Part shown: positions 1 through 10,101 of the stretch, piece after piece | Numbering within the stretch: the first letter of the stretch is position 1 | Layout: each line of letters opens with the position of its first letter | Assembly (NCBI GenBank): GCA_963575745.1 | Contig: CAUYUJ010016070.1 | Coordinates: 220,019-284,018 of the forward strand | Reading direction: 5' to 3' | Length of the DNA: 64,000 bases | DNA from: Prorocentrum cordatum | Taxonomy: Eukaryota > Sar > Dinophyceae > Prorocentrales > Prorocentraceae | Notes under the pieces: model-generated | What the model was told of the DNA's origin: nothing | Seen by the model: the letters and a program-made list of their open reading frames with translations, nothing else | The model's database searches: none | Made by a program: the position numbers and the translations under genes

Positions 1-1010
<1,010 letters not shown>

Positions 1011-1690
1011 GTTCCCACTCTAGCAGTCGCTACAGTGGCATCACTTGGCCAGCTGAAGAACAACTCGCTACGGTGACGTGCAATCATTTCATTATGCAAG
1101 CAAGTAAGAGAGCTCTTATGTATGTGTATGGGTGTATGCATGAATGTATGCATGAAAGTACGATAGTATGTGTGATTGTTTGAATGTGTGCGTGTCTGTG
1201 TGTGTATGTGCGTGTATCACTGCCGCTATCCACGCCCAGATGGCTGATGTCGGTCGGACCGCATCCTCAATGATGCTTGAAGGCCTGGCCGCCGCGCGCA
1301 CTGTTTGTACGCTTTCTCCACCGCGACGCTGCTCGCGAGGCCGCTTGTGGCAGAGTCTGGTCGTTTCTTTTGTTGTGGTTATACGTCTTGCCTACACTCG
1401 TGGAGAGGAGGCCCCCGTGGCCGCGGCTGCGCGCAGCTCGGAGAAGGCTGGCCACGGCAGGCCCGAGAAAGCTCCAGAACCCAACTGGACACCTAAGATT
1501 TCAACTAGACGGTCCAGATCCCTACCGGTAATACGACCAGAACGGTCCAGACTTCAACCACTCTTATTTGAGCTTCCAGGCGCCTGAAACGCTTGATGGG
1601 CGCTACATAGGCGTTGATCGATACTTCCTTGATGAAAGCGCATCCATCCTCGGTTTCGTGAAGGCTTCCCGTGGGTTCCTTTCAGACTTC
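1011..1690. other. No gene recognised
   Basis: Unique-looking sequence after the microsatellite. Around 1490-1560 it carries copies of a CGGTCCAGA motif that reappears in reverse orientation at about 8030-8115. The open frames at 1168-1587 have no recognisable domain. Confidence 0.5.
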
Positions 1691-1975
1691 ATGATGGATT
1701 CCTGCGGATTCTTGATGATTCCTGAGGATTCCCCAGGGGTTCCTGCGGAATCTCAGGGGGTCCTCTGGAATTCGTGAAGATTGCCGGAAACATGCTGAGG
1801 AATTCCTGAGGGAATCTTGAGGCGATGGATCCCCGAAGGATTCCTGAGGACTCCCAGAAGGCTTTCCTCAGGAATTCCTAGCGGTTTCCTGGGGATTCCT
1901 GATGGACCCCTGGAGTCCTGAGGGCTCCTGGGTGGTTTCTGAGGGAGGGTTTCTGAGGATTCCTCTGAAGCCGCT
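1690..1975. repeat. Degenerate GGATTCCTGA minisatellite
   Basis: Repeated GGATTCCTGAGGATTCC-like words with substitutions and variable spacing. Tandem, diverged and non-coding in appearance. Confidence 0.7.
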
Positions 1976-2071
1976 GCCGCTGGCGTGCTCTCTCACGCGC
2001 GCGGCCCCCCGGGGAGATGAGGACTAAGAGGACGAGGAGGATCGGGGGCCCCCACACGGGGTGGTAACCAC

Positions 2072-2231
2072 ACCGTGCGGTGAGTCGTTGGGGATTCGGG
2101 GTCACCGCACGGTTTTGAGACTCGGGTCGTTCTCCGAGGACGTCCCGGACAACTGGGGCATTCGAGGTCCCAAAACCATGCGTTGACGGATCGTGCGGTG
2201 AGGTCTTAGGGGATTCCGAGGTCACCGCACG
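2072..2231. repeat. Two copies of a TCACCGCAC hairpin
   Basis: Arms ACCGTGCGGTGA (2072-2083) and TCACCGCACGGT (2102-2113) are perfectly complementary around an 18-nt loop. A second copy with 10-nt arms lies at 2192-2201 and 2222-2231, 120 bp away, so the unit is a tandem duplication. Function unknown. Confidence 0.7.
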
Positions 2232-2639
2232 TTCTGTCACCGCACCGTTTCGGGACTCCAAAGCACTCGCATGTGACGCCTTCTTGTCTCCAGTTGTTGA
2301 AGCGCTCTCGCCGCCGTGGCCGTCGGCGGTTCGGGGAGAAGTACCAGAGGTGGACGGGGGAAGACGAGGGTGGAGGAGTAGCTTCTTGTGAGAAACACGG
2401 CTATCAAGTGGCCTTCGGCCCATTCCGCCGCCGAGCCTGAGGTGTGGGTCAGGGGCCTCTGGGATGGATGTCAGGGTCTGTTCGGCTCTTGGAAGGCTCT
2501 CGGTGCCTTCTGGGGCGTCCTGGGGGGCTCTTGGGGCCTCCTGGATGCCTCTTCGGACCCTTTTCGGGCCCCTTGAGATCGGGCGATCTTGAAGGACAGC
2601 CTAACATATCCGTTCGGGGTTCCTGTTTGGGCCTCCTCT

Positions 2640-2870
2640 TGCATACATGTGTTTTGCAGTTTGTAAACGCAGCTACATACGTTTAGTGAACGCCTTCTGT
2701 GGCGCAGCTACATGCGTTTCGGGAACGCCTTCTATACGTGTCGTCTGCGTGCTGAACACGTCTCCAGCATGTGTTCATATACGTGTCGCATGCATTTGGT
2801 ATGATGCGTTGCACACGTGTTGGATGCGCTTTGGATACCCTGCCGAAACATTCGCATACAGTTCCAAACG
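2640..2870. repeat. Degenerate ACGTGT...GCATGCGTTT repeat
   Basis: Short words such as TACGTGTCGCATGCATTTGG recur at 20-40 nt spacing. The same motif is found again at about 7270-7850, so this is a dispersed, heavily diverged repeat. Confidence 0.55.
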
Positions 2871-3300
2871 CGCCGATCCCCGCCGCCCGCGGGATTCTTC
2901 ACCAGTTTGTTTTTTTTCTGACGGGCGTGTGCCGACCCTCGCACTGCGCAGGACTCTTTGACCTTCGATGTTTTGAACGGCGATCCCAGCCTCTTGCTGG
3001 ATTATCAAATCTTTCTGTCGGTTCTTCAATCGAGCATCCATTCGGACATCCGCCGACCCCAGCACCCAACAACGGGTGTTTTAAATGTTTCCGACCATCG
3101 ACGTCCATTCTAAACCGCGTCGGTCTCATTCTTTCGGCTCATTACCAGGAATTTAGTTTCACATCCGCCGAATCCAGCCACCCGCTTGTTGTGTTTCAAT
3201 ATGATGCATGTGTTCTCAGCAGACAGTCAATAGGAACTATGCCGGTCCCAGCCCTCAGCCGCATTGTATATACATACATTAATGTGTGATACCAATCTCA
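2870..3300. repeat. Diverged repeat carrying GCCGACCCCAGCCTCC
   Basis: At least six variants of CGCCGACCCCAGCC, each followed by a CCGCAGGA-like word and a T-rich stretch, occur at roughly 45-100 nt spacing. The same family continues at about 6380-7180. Confidence 0.6.
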
Positions 3301-3779
3301 GAAGCGAGCGGCATGGCCTCCAGCAGCATGTTTACATACCTCAAGCGTTTTCAGTCGGAATTCGATGGGAAATGCGCCTAACCCAACCAACCGCCTTGGT
3401 TGTTGCTTAGAGATGTGTGTATAAATGTATATATATATATATGTGTGTGGGTAACTCTATTGTTTCGTCTGTATGCTTGTATGTATATGTATATATATAT
3501 TATGCACATATATATAATATCACACGCACCTCTCCGAGGGAGTAGAGCTCAGAGGCGATTAATTGAAGGCCGCGCCGCGTCCCTTTTTTTTGCAGTTTCG
3601 CTAGAGACATTCTCGACATTCTGAAAATCGGTGGCACTCCTCACACAGATCGTGACGTCAGGTTCCAAAAACACATGATAATTTCAACATTCCAACATAA
3701 AGCCTTGAAAAACACAATGTCATTTCAATGATGTTGATCCCGATTCTCAAAGGATGGCGGTTTCGCCCGAGACATCCTC

Positions 3780-4163
3780 CGAAAATCGAGCCCCGACGTA
3801 CCTTCTGGTACCCCAGACCCCGCCTCGGAGCCTCCTGGGGGCCTCCTGGAACCTCCTGGGGCCTCCTGGGGCCTGCTGGGGCCTCCTTGGGCATGCGGTC
3901 TCTTGGTCGGGCTTCCTGGAGCCTCTTGCGGCTTCCATGGACATTCTCGCAACTTCGAGCCCAGACGTACTCTCCTTCGGCCTCCTGGGGCCTCTTGCGG
4001 CCGCCAGCTTCCCCTTCTCCATCTCCGATCCCGCCGTCATGGTGTCTTCCTGCTCCAAACGACCTTCCAGTTTTTGTATAAGCCTGGGCACACACGTGCC
4101 ATTTGTATATCTATAGAAATGTATATATGTGCTTATATACATATATATACATTTATACATCGG

Positions 4164-4194
<31 letters not shown>

Positions 4195-5250
4195 ACCACC
4201 ACCCGGCCCCGGTTCCCACACCTCCCCGTGACATCTCGGGGACGCTCCCGGTACCGCTCCCCCGACCTTTCTGTGGAGCCTCCACAGCGCCCCAGGAGGG
4301 CCCAAGACGCCTCCCAGGAGCCCCCAGAATGCGAAAGGATGGTCCAAGACGCTCCCAAGCAGCCCAACTCAGCCTTCCGACGGCTCTTGAGGCTCCCAGA
4401 GGCCTCCAAGAGACCTCAAGAGAGGTCCGAGAGGCGTCCCAGGACGGCCCAAAGAGGCCAACATCGCTAATTTTGAATGGTTTTTCTATGTTTTTGGTCT
4501 TCTCGCGTTTTCGAGCTTCCAACGCTCCAAGAACGCCGAAGAGACGCCCAAGACCACCCCGAGACCACCCAAGGGACCCTCAGGACGGCCCCAAGACGGA
4601 CCAAGAATGCTCCAAGACTGCCGAAGAGGCGCCCAGGACAGCCCCAGACCATCCCAGAACAGGCCCAAGATGGGCCCAAGAGCGGGAGCAGGAGGCTTCC
4701 AGAGACCTCCGAGAGGACTCCGGGACCGCACAGAGGCCCCCAACACACCCCCTAGCCCTGAGGGCCCCAAAAAGACCCCGACGAGGCTCCAAGAACAGCC
4801 CAAGAGAGCTGCGAGAGCCGTCCCGAGAGAGCCCAAAGAGGGTAAAATCGTTGATGTCCAATGGTTTTTCTAATATTTTTCGCCTTCTCACGTTTTCCCG
4901 CTTCCAACCCTCGAAGATCGAGGATTTTTTTCTTGAAGGAATTCCCTGAATTCTTTTTTTTTTTTTTCAAAGTTGGACACTCGGAGATCCCACACATACC
5001 CTGACATCTGGCCGGTACCGCGCCTCCCGGCTTCCCGGGGGGCCCCCAACGCCCAAGGACAGCCCAAGACGACCCCAAGGAGCTCCCAGAACGCATAGAA
5101 CGTCCCAACCGCTCCCGCGCGGCCCGAGACACTCTTCCTACGGCCCTCCAGGCCTCCAGGAGGCCTCCAGAACCCCCAGGGGGTCCGGAAGATCCCGCAC
5201 CCCTGAGGGGCCCGGCTAACAAAACCCGCAAGGCACAAACAAAAAACAGC
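3780..5250. repeat. Compound minisatellite with duplicated larger unit
   Basis: Runs of GGCCTCCTGGGGCCTCCTGG (about 3825-3900) switch to CCCAAGACGCTCCCAAGA-type runs. A longer unit holding AATGGTTTTTCTA followed by CTTCTCGCGTTTTCGAGCTT recurs at about 4478 and 4858, giving a period near 380 bp. A (TA)n tract lies at about 4165-4192. The long frames through here are repeat artefacts. Confidence 0.65.
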
Positions 5251-5559
5251 GCCGAGGAAGTGGAAAAAAATTGAAATCCCACCAGGGTCCCACCATTATT
5301 TTTGTTGTCCAAGTTTGGCCCCCGGTCTACTCTTGCACAACAGACCACACTTCAGACCCCCCTCGTATCCCCAGAAAGAACCCAGCAATCTTTTGAGGGC
5401 CCCAAATCGTTGAATACCCCGAGGAAGTTATGATTCCTGCGTTTCCGCATTTCCCCTTCTATGCGATTCTGAGGCTTGCGCAGGGCCTCCAAGGGAGTCC
5501 ATGGAAGCAAGAAGCGACCAAAATGAGATTACATGAGTTAGCCTATCAAGCCTAGCCAG

Positions 5560-6350
5560 AGCTTGAGCGCGCGCGAATCGTGCGCGATGGTTCTAGTTGG
5601 TATATGTATGTGTGTACATCTGAGAGAACGCGTTTCACGGGCGCTTGCCTGGAGAACATTCGGCGGCGCGTTTCGAACCAGGGGGTGGGCCCTCCCCCCA
5701 TGGGGAGCCCAGGGGAGGGGGTCATCCCCCCCCCCCCTGGCGCCGGCCCCGGCGCCGGCGACGGCGGGGACGCAGCGACACTTACCACCACTACCACCAC
5801 CACCACAACTACCACCACCACCACCGCCTCAACCCACCACCACCACCACCACCACCACCAACAGCAGCGCACACCCACCACCGCCACCACAGCCACCACC
5901 ACCACCACAACTCACCATCACCACCACCACCACCACCACCGCAAATCCCACCACCACTACCACCACCACCACAATCAACCACACCACCACCACCACCGTC
6001 ACAACCACCACCACTACCAGCAGCACAACCCATCACCACCACCACAAACCACCACACCACCATCACCACCACCACCACCACCACCACCGCAAACCACCGT
6101 CGTCCTCGTCGACGCTCCCCGCCACCGCCACCCGCCGCAGCAAGCGCCGGCGCCGGCCCAGAAATAGAAATCGTCGTCCCCGCCGCCGTCGACACAAGCG
6201 CCGGCCCGAGGAGAGGGGACGCAGAGGAGGGAGGGGGGGGGGGGGGAAGGGGGGTTTCGAATCCCCCCTCCACTCTCCATCCAGGGGGGGGTCCGGTTTC
6301 AAACCCCCCCTTTCCCTCCAAGCGACCACAGAACGCGCTCTTTCATACAT
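5560..6350 (-). repeat. CCA-rich copy of a retroelement 5'-end family
   Basis: On the minus strand this reads as a segment starting GAAAGAGCGCGTT, a G+C region, a long (GGT)n tract and then a GAAACGC..CCGCCGAAT segment. The first part matches 30536-30760 on the plus strand (shared words around GACGACGATTTC and GGCGCCGGCGCC). The last part matches about 48535-48590, next to the deletion copy of the 36 kb retrotransposon. I infer an old fragment of that element's 5' region. Long poly-Thr/His frames are artefacts of the trinucleotide tract. Confidence 0.6.
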
Positions 6351-6379
6351 TTACATATGTAGTATATGCACAATGCTGG

Positions 6380-7180
6380 CAAGTGAAATTCATTCGGAAA
6401 CTCGCCGACCCCAGGCCCCACCAGAATCCAGACGTATTCTCGGTGCGGCTTTCAATCAGAAGCGACTTGTTCGTACACGCGTTGGTCCCAGTCTCCAGTC
6501 GAACTCTTGAGTATGAGTTTAAATTCCCGTTCGGACGTCAATGGGAAATGCGCCGATCCCAAACTCCTGCAGGATCCTGACATGTTCTATATGTTTTCCT
6601 ATCGGGGTACTAAAAGGAAACACGCGGACCCCAGCCTCCAGCAGACTCATTTCATTTGATGTTTGTTCTGTCATTTGGCATTAATCATGGCATGCGTCGG
6701 CTCCTGCCTTACATATTCTGCTCGTTGTGAAAACATAAACTCGTTTGGAATAGTCACCTGGCCCGGCCTCCCTCCGGCCTCATATGTTTAATATGTGTTG
6801 TTTTGTTGCATATTAACGGATGCGGAGAACTAGTACACGCGCCGATCCTAACCTCCAGAATAGTTATTTAATTTCTCACTTCCTCCCCGTTCGTACTTCA
6901 AAAGAAATGCGCCGATTCCAGCTTCCCCGCAGAAGTCTCCGCTGATGTATTTGTAGTGCAATGGAGAATCCACTCGGGAATGCGCCGACCCCAGCCTCCC
7001 GCACGTTTATTTAATGTGTTGCTCGTCTCTTGTGTCATTCGGAATCCAATGGCAAATTCTCCGATACCAGTCTCCTGCAAATTTGTTGTGTTTCCTTTTT
7101 TTCCATCCGAATTCATTGAACCGGAAATTCATCGGCCCCAGCCCCCGCAGGATTCTTATTATTCTTTAATTGTGTTTCAA
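6380..7180. repeat. Diverged tandem repeat, unit about 70-100 bp
   Basis: About eight units share a GAAATGCGCCGACCCCAGCC core, a CCTCCCGCAG word and a TTATTTAATTTGTGTTTC-like tail. Same family as 2870-3300. No gene recognised. Confidence 0.65.
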
Positions 7181-7269
7181 TACGAATCCCATAGTACATG
7201 CGCCGATAATTGTCTCATGTACGTTGCATGTGCGTTCCTCATATGTTGTACAAACGATGCGTATATCTT

Positions 7270-7850
7270 CATTCGTCCCTCATACGTTTGGCATCCGGGA
7301 TGCCAGTTACGTTGGGTAGGTACGTGCCAGTTGCGTGCCTTGTGGGTTTGATAGTTGTTGCATACACTTGTAATACACGTTCCGCATGTGGTTGAGGGAC
7401 GCTACATATGTATATACATATGTATGTACGTGTATATACACGCGTGTGCAAATGTATGTGTATAGGTCAATGTGAATGTACGTGTATCTATATATGCTTA
7501 TGTAAATGCATATGTCTATGTATATGTACGTGCCTGTGTTTCATACGCGTTCCGCTTACGTAGCGTACACCATCGATTCTCGCATCATACACATGCACGT
7601 GCCATGTACTTTCGTATCCGTTATGGATGCGCGCTCAGAAACAACTCATCTACGTGTCACAGATGTTGCGTATGCATTTCTGGTACGTCTGGCATCCGTT
7701 TCGCATGCACGTCTGAAGCGTCTTGCACACATTTCGTACGCGCTTCTGTTAACTTCTGGATACGCGCCACATGCGTTTCTTATACGTTTGGTGTGCAAGT
7801 GTTGTATACGTGTTGTATGTGTTCGTGTACACTGTTGTCTTGGAGTGCAC
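7270..7850. repeat. Degenerate ACGTGT...GCATGCGTTT repeat, second block
   Basis: Same motif family as 2640-2870, with TA/TG-rich stretches at 7400-7540. No coding signal. Confidence 0.5.
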
Positions 7851-8027
7851 TGCGCCTATATGGGGGCGTCCTGGAGCTCTTAGAACTCGCATATCTTAAT
7901 TCAGTGAAGCGGTCTAGATCCCATTTACGCATGGTGAAAGCCGAATGAGCTCCGCCAAGGGATACCATTCAGTTTTACTGCCAAGACGATCATACAATGA
8001 CAGAGGTATACAGCTGTGTCCGACGGT

Positions 8028-8115
8028 TTGGGTCTGGACCGTTCCACTTAGCGTACCAGTTGGGAATTGGACCGTCCGGTTGGGATCTGGACCATCCGCC
8101 TGGGATCTGACCCCA
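8028..8115. repeat. TTGGGATCTGGACC tandem motif
   Basis: Four adjacent variants of TTGGGATCTGGACCGTCC. The reverse complement of the motif occurs at about 1490-1560. Confidence 0.55.
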
Positions 8116-8187
8116 TCGCGGGCAGACCCCCAGGAGGGGTCCAGCGGGGGGTCAGCCTTGCGCGGGCGATAAAAAAACGATGTCGAG

Positions 8188-8249
8188 GCGATCGACCAGA
8201 AGCTGCGCGACGCGGAGGCGGAGGCCCAGGAGGCGGAGGAGCAGCGGGG
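8188..8249 (+). CDS. Probable upstream coiled-coil exon of the phosphodiesterase gene
   Basis: Reads Ala-Ile-Asp-Gln-Lys then a run of Glu/Ala/Gln with heptad-like spacing (AEAEAQEAEEQRGQ), which looks like a short coiled coil. The frame is closed upstream by a stop at about 8170, so I begin the exon at the AG|G acceptor at 8186-8188. It ends at a GC donor (intron from 8250). The same reading frame resumes at 8498 across a 15-nt direct repeat (8249-8263 and 8497-8511). Linking it to the phosphodiesterase rests on strand, position and intron type, not homology. Confidence 0.45.
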
Positions 8250-8497
8250 GCAGCTGCTGACGGAGCAGTGGAGGCAGTCAGGGGCAACGTTAGGGGGGGA
8301 CAGATTCCCAGGGGGGACGCATCAACTCCCAATCGCCCATTCACCACCGATAGGGGGGCCCGATAGCCCACCCCGCCCAGGAGTGTGCGGATTCGCTATC
8401 GGGGGCCTGTCGCCGATCTATTTGGCGATGTGTCGCCGATTCCAGGTCGATACTTCGCCCCCTGCGCTGGCCCCCCCCTAGCGTTCTCCTTCTCAAG
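8250..8497 (+). other. GC-AG intron bounded by a 15-nt direct repeat
   Basis: The repeat GGCAGCTGCTGACGG occurs at both ends (8249-8263, 8497-8511) and the reading frame is preserved across it. The donor is G|GCAGC and the acceptor CAAG|GCAGC. The intron contains a TCGCCGATCTAT motif segment (8395-8450) that recurs in reverse orientation at 55240-55310. Confidence 0.55.
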
Positions 8498-8738
8498 GCA
8501 GCTGCTGACGGGAGCTGGGGGCGAGGAGGGGAGCGACTCGAAGCAGGCGGACATGGAGGAGCTGAGCTTCCTCCTCCAGAACTACTCGACGCACGACTCC
8601 AGCGCAGAGGCCGACAGCCACTTGCAGACGAGCTGGGAGCAGCATTCAAAGAGCCACTCCGGCCGTGGGTCGCTCCTGTCAGTGAGCAGCGCCCCCAGCA
8701 GTGACGCTTCTGGCGCGGAGCCCGAGGAGCAGGGGTGG
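8498..8738 (+). CDS. Probable Ser/Glu-rich exon of the phosphodiesterase gene
   Basis: The frame runs from the acceptor at 8497 and gives a polar, low-complexity segment rich in Ser, Glu, Gln and His (…EELSFLLQNYSTHDSSAEAD…), like the variable N-terminal regions of signalling phosphodiesterases. It is open until TAA at 8742-8744, which lies inside the terminal repeat of a small inverted-repeat element, so the true donor must lie upstream of 8740. I could not fix that donor, nor join this exon in phase to the next one at 9832, so a missing exon is possible. Confidence 0.4.
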
Positions 8739-8865
8739 ACCTAAACGGTGTTTTGGGCGATTTCGTGGGCCGTTTTCGTTTCGACTTCGTTTTGCGGTAA
8801 AGGCGGAGTTGAGACAAAAGCGAGGGAAACCGAAAACAAACGAAAACGAACAACACCGTTTAGGT
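8739..8865. mobile_element. MITE-like element, 14-bp terminal inverted repeats
   Basis: The left end ACCTAAACGGTGTT (8739-8752) is the exact reverse complement of the right end (8852-8865). The interior (TTCGTTTCGACTTCGTTTTG and AACAAACGAAAACGAACAAC) is partly self-complementary, so the 127-bp unit folds as an imperfect hairpin. It sits at the edge of a probable exon and supplies the stop codon that closes the frame. Confidence 0.65.
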
Positions 8866-9169
8866 TCAGCCCTGCCGAGGAGAGCCACACCAGGATCGGG
8901 CCGGATGAAAGGGAGGGTAGGGAGAGGGAGGCGTGCGAAACCGGATCGGACAAGAGCGGGAAGCGCCGCGTTAGTCCCATGGGCGCATTGGGCGAAGAAG
9001 AAAATCAAGGCGAGGGCGACGAGGAGGCGATGCCGAGGACGGCGTGGAGGACGTGAGGACAGCGAGGAGGAGCACGAGGACAGCGAGGAGGAAGAGAGGC
9101 AGCAGGACGAGGACGACGAGAACGAGGGCGAGTGCGAAGAGGAAGGCGGAGGACGAAAGGGAGGGCAGG

Positions 9170-9276
9170 GAGAGGGGAGGAGGAGGAGGAGGAGGAGGAG
9201 GAGGAGGAGGAGGAGGAGGGAGGAGGAGGAGGAGGAGGAGGAGGAGGAGGAGGAGGAGGAGGAGGAGGAGGAGGAG

Positions 9277-9311
<35 letters not shown>

Positions 9312-9360
9312 GGAGGAGGAGGAGGAGGAAAGAGGAGGAGGAGGAGGAGGAGGAGGAGAG
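9170..9360. repeat. (GGA)n tract
   Basis: GGA/GAG trinucleotide repeat inside the region upstream of the phosphodiesterase catalytic exons. A second block lies at about 9500-9640. Poly-Glu, poly-Arg and poly-Gly frames here are artefacts. Confidence 0.9.
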
Positions 9361-9499
9361 GGGGGTTTACGGAATCTGCTTCAAGGTGGCTGGTCTTGGC
9401 CCCGTTGCCTGGTGCTCCCCTCGACGCACCAGCGCCTCCGGCGCCCGTGGGGGAGGGGGGGGGGCGCCAGAGAGAGCAGCCGCATGAGCTGACTCGCAG

Positions 9500-9640
9500 G
9501 GAGGAGGAGGAGGAGGAGGAGGAGGAGGAGGAGGAGGAGGAGGAGGAAGAGGAGAAGGAGGAGGAGGAGGAGGAGGATAGAGAGGAGGGAAGGAGGAGGA
9601 GGAGGAGGAGGAGGGGGAGGAGGAGGAGGAGGAGGGGGTC
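9500..9640. repeat. (GGA)n tract
   Basis: Second GGA block, ending near GGGGGTCCAC. A polypyrimidine-rich stretch follows at 9790-9831 and leads into the acceptor of the next exon. Confidence 0.9.
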
Positions 9641-9831
9641 CACAGCGGGGGGGTCCACCTTGCCATGCTGTGCAAGCTCTTGCTCTATTGTTAGGTCTGC
9701 CCAGGCTTTGTTTCCCAGCTGCCACAAAGGGCCGGCCGCCGCGGCCTGTCTGCAGGCATCCCTGCTGCTGCTCTGCTGCTGCTCCGCTCCTCCTTTGCTA
9801 TCCCCCCCCCCTGCTTCGTCCGACTTCACAG

Positions 9832-10101
9832 GACCCAGAGGAGGGCAGACACGCCTTGGGTGTCAACGCCGTCCAGGAAGATGAGGCGAACGTCCACGCT
9901 GCTCAAGATGACGGACATCCGGACGCTGCTTGACCAGGCGGGGACCCTCCACTTTGACGCGATCGCCTTCGCGGGGCTGCCCGCGGTGAGGAGCAAGCCT
10001 CTGCAGGTCCTCGGCCAGTTCCTGCTGGAGGAGAGTGGCGACGTGCTGGAGGATCTCCAGAAGCACGGCTGGGTCGAGGACGGCGATACTTTTCGCAGCA
10101 G
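9832..10101 (+). CDS. Phosphodiesterase exon a (N-terminal helices)
   Basis: The acceptor TTCACAG|G at 9830-9832 follows a pyrimidine-rich tract. It encodes the segment around FDAIAFAGLPAVRSKPLQVL, where class I phosphodiesterases carry FD.F.L…PL..LG, and ends in …GDTFRSR with the last codon split AG|G. The first in-frame ATG is at 9881, but the frame is open back to the acceptor. The donor is CAG|GCTTCC; the acceptor of the next exon is CAG|GCTCTTCC. Confidence 0.8.

Noticed and set aside
6240-6320. GGTTTCGAATCC-like words suggesting a tRNA B box (also near 30577)
   Set aside because: No A box at the right distance and no cloverleaf; the words belong to a repeated element.
9005-9884. Poly-Glu, poly-Arg, poly-Gly and poly-Pro/Ser frames of up to 274 codons
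   Set aside because: Products of (GGA)n tracts; the same pattern at 15.7, 26.9, 28.4 and 51.3 kb is rejected for the same reason.
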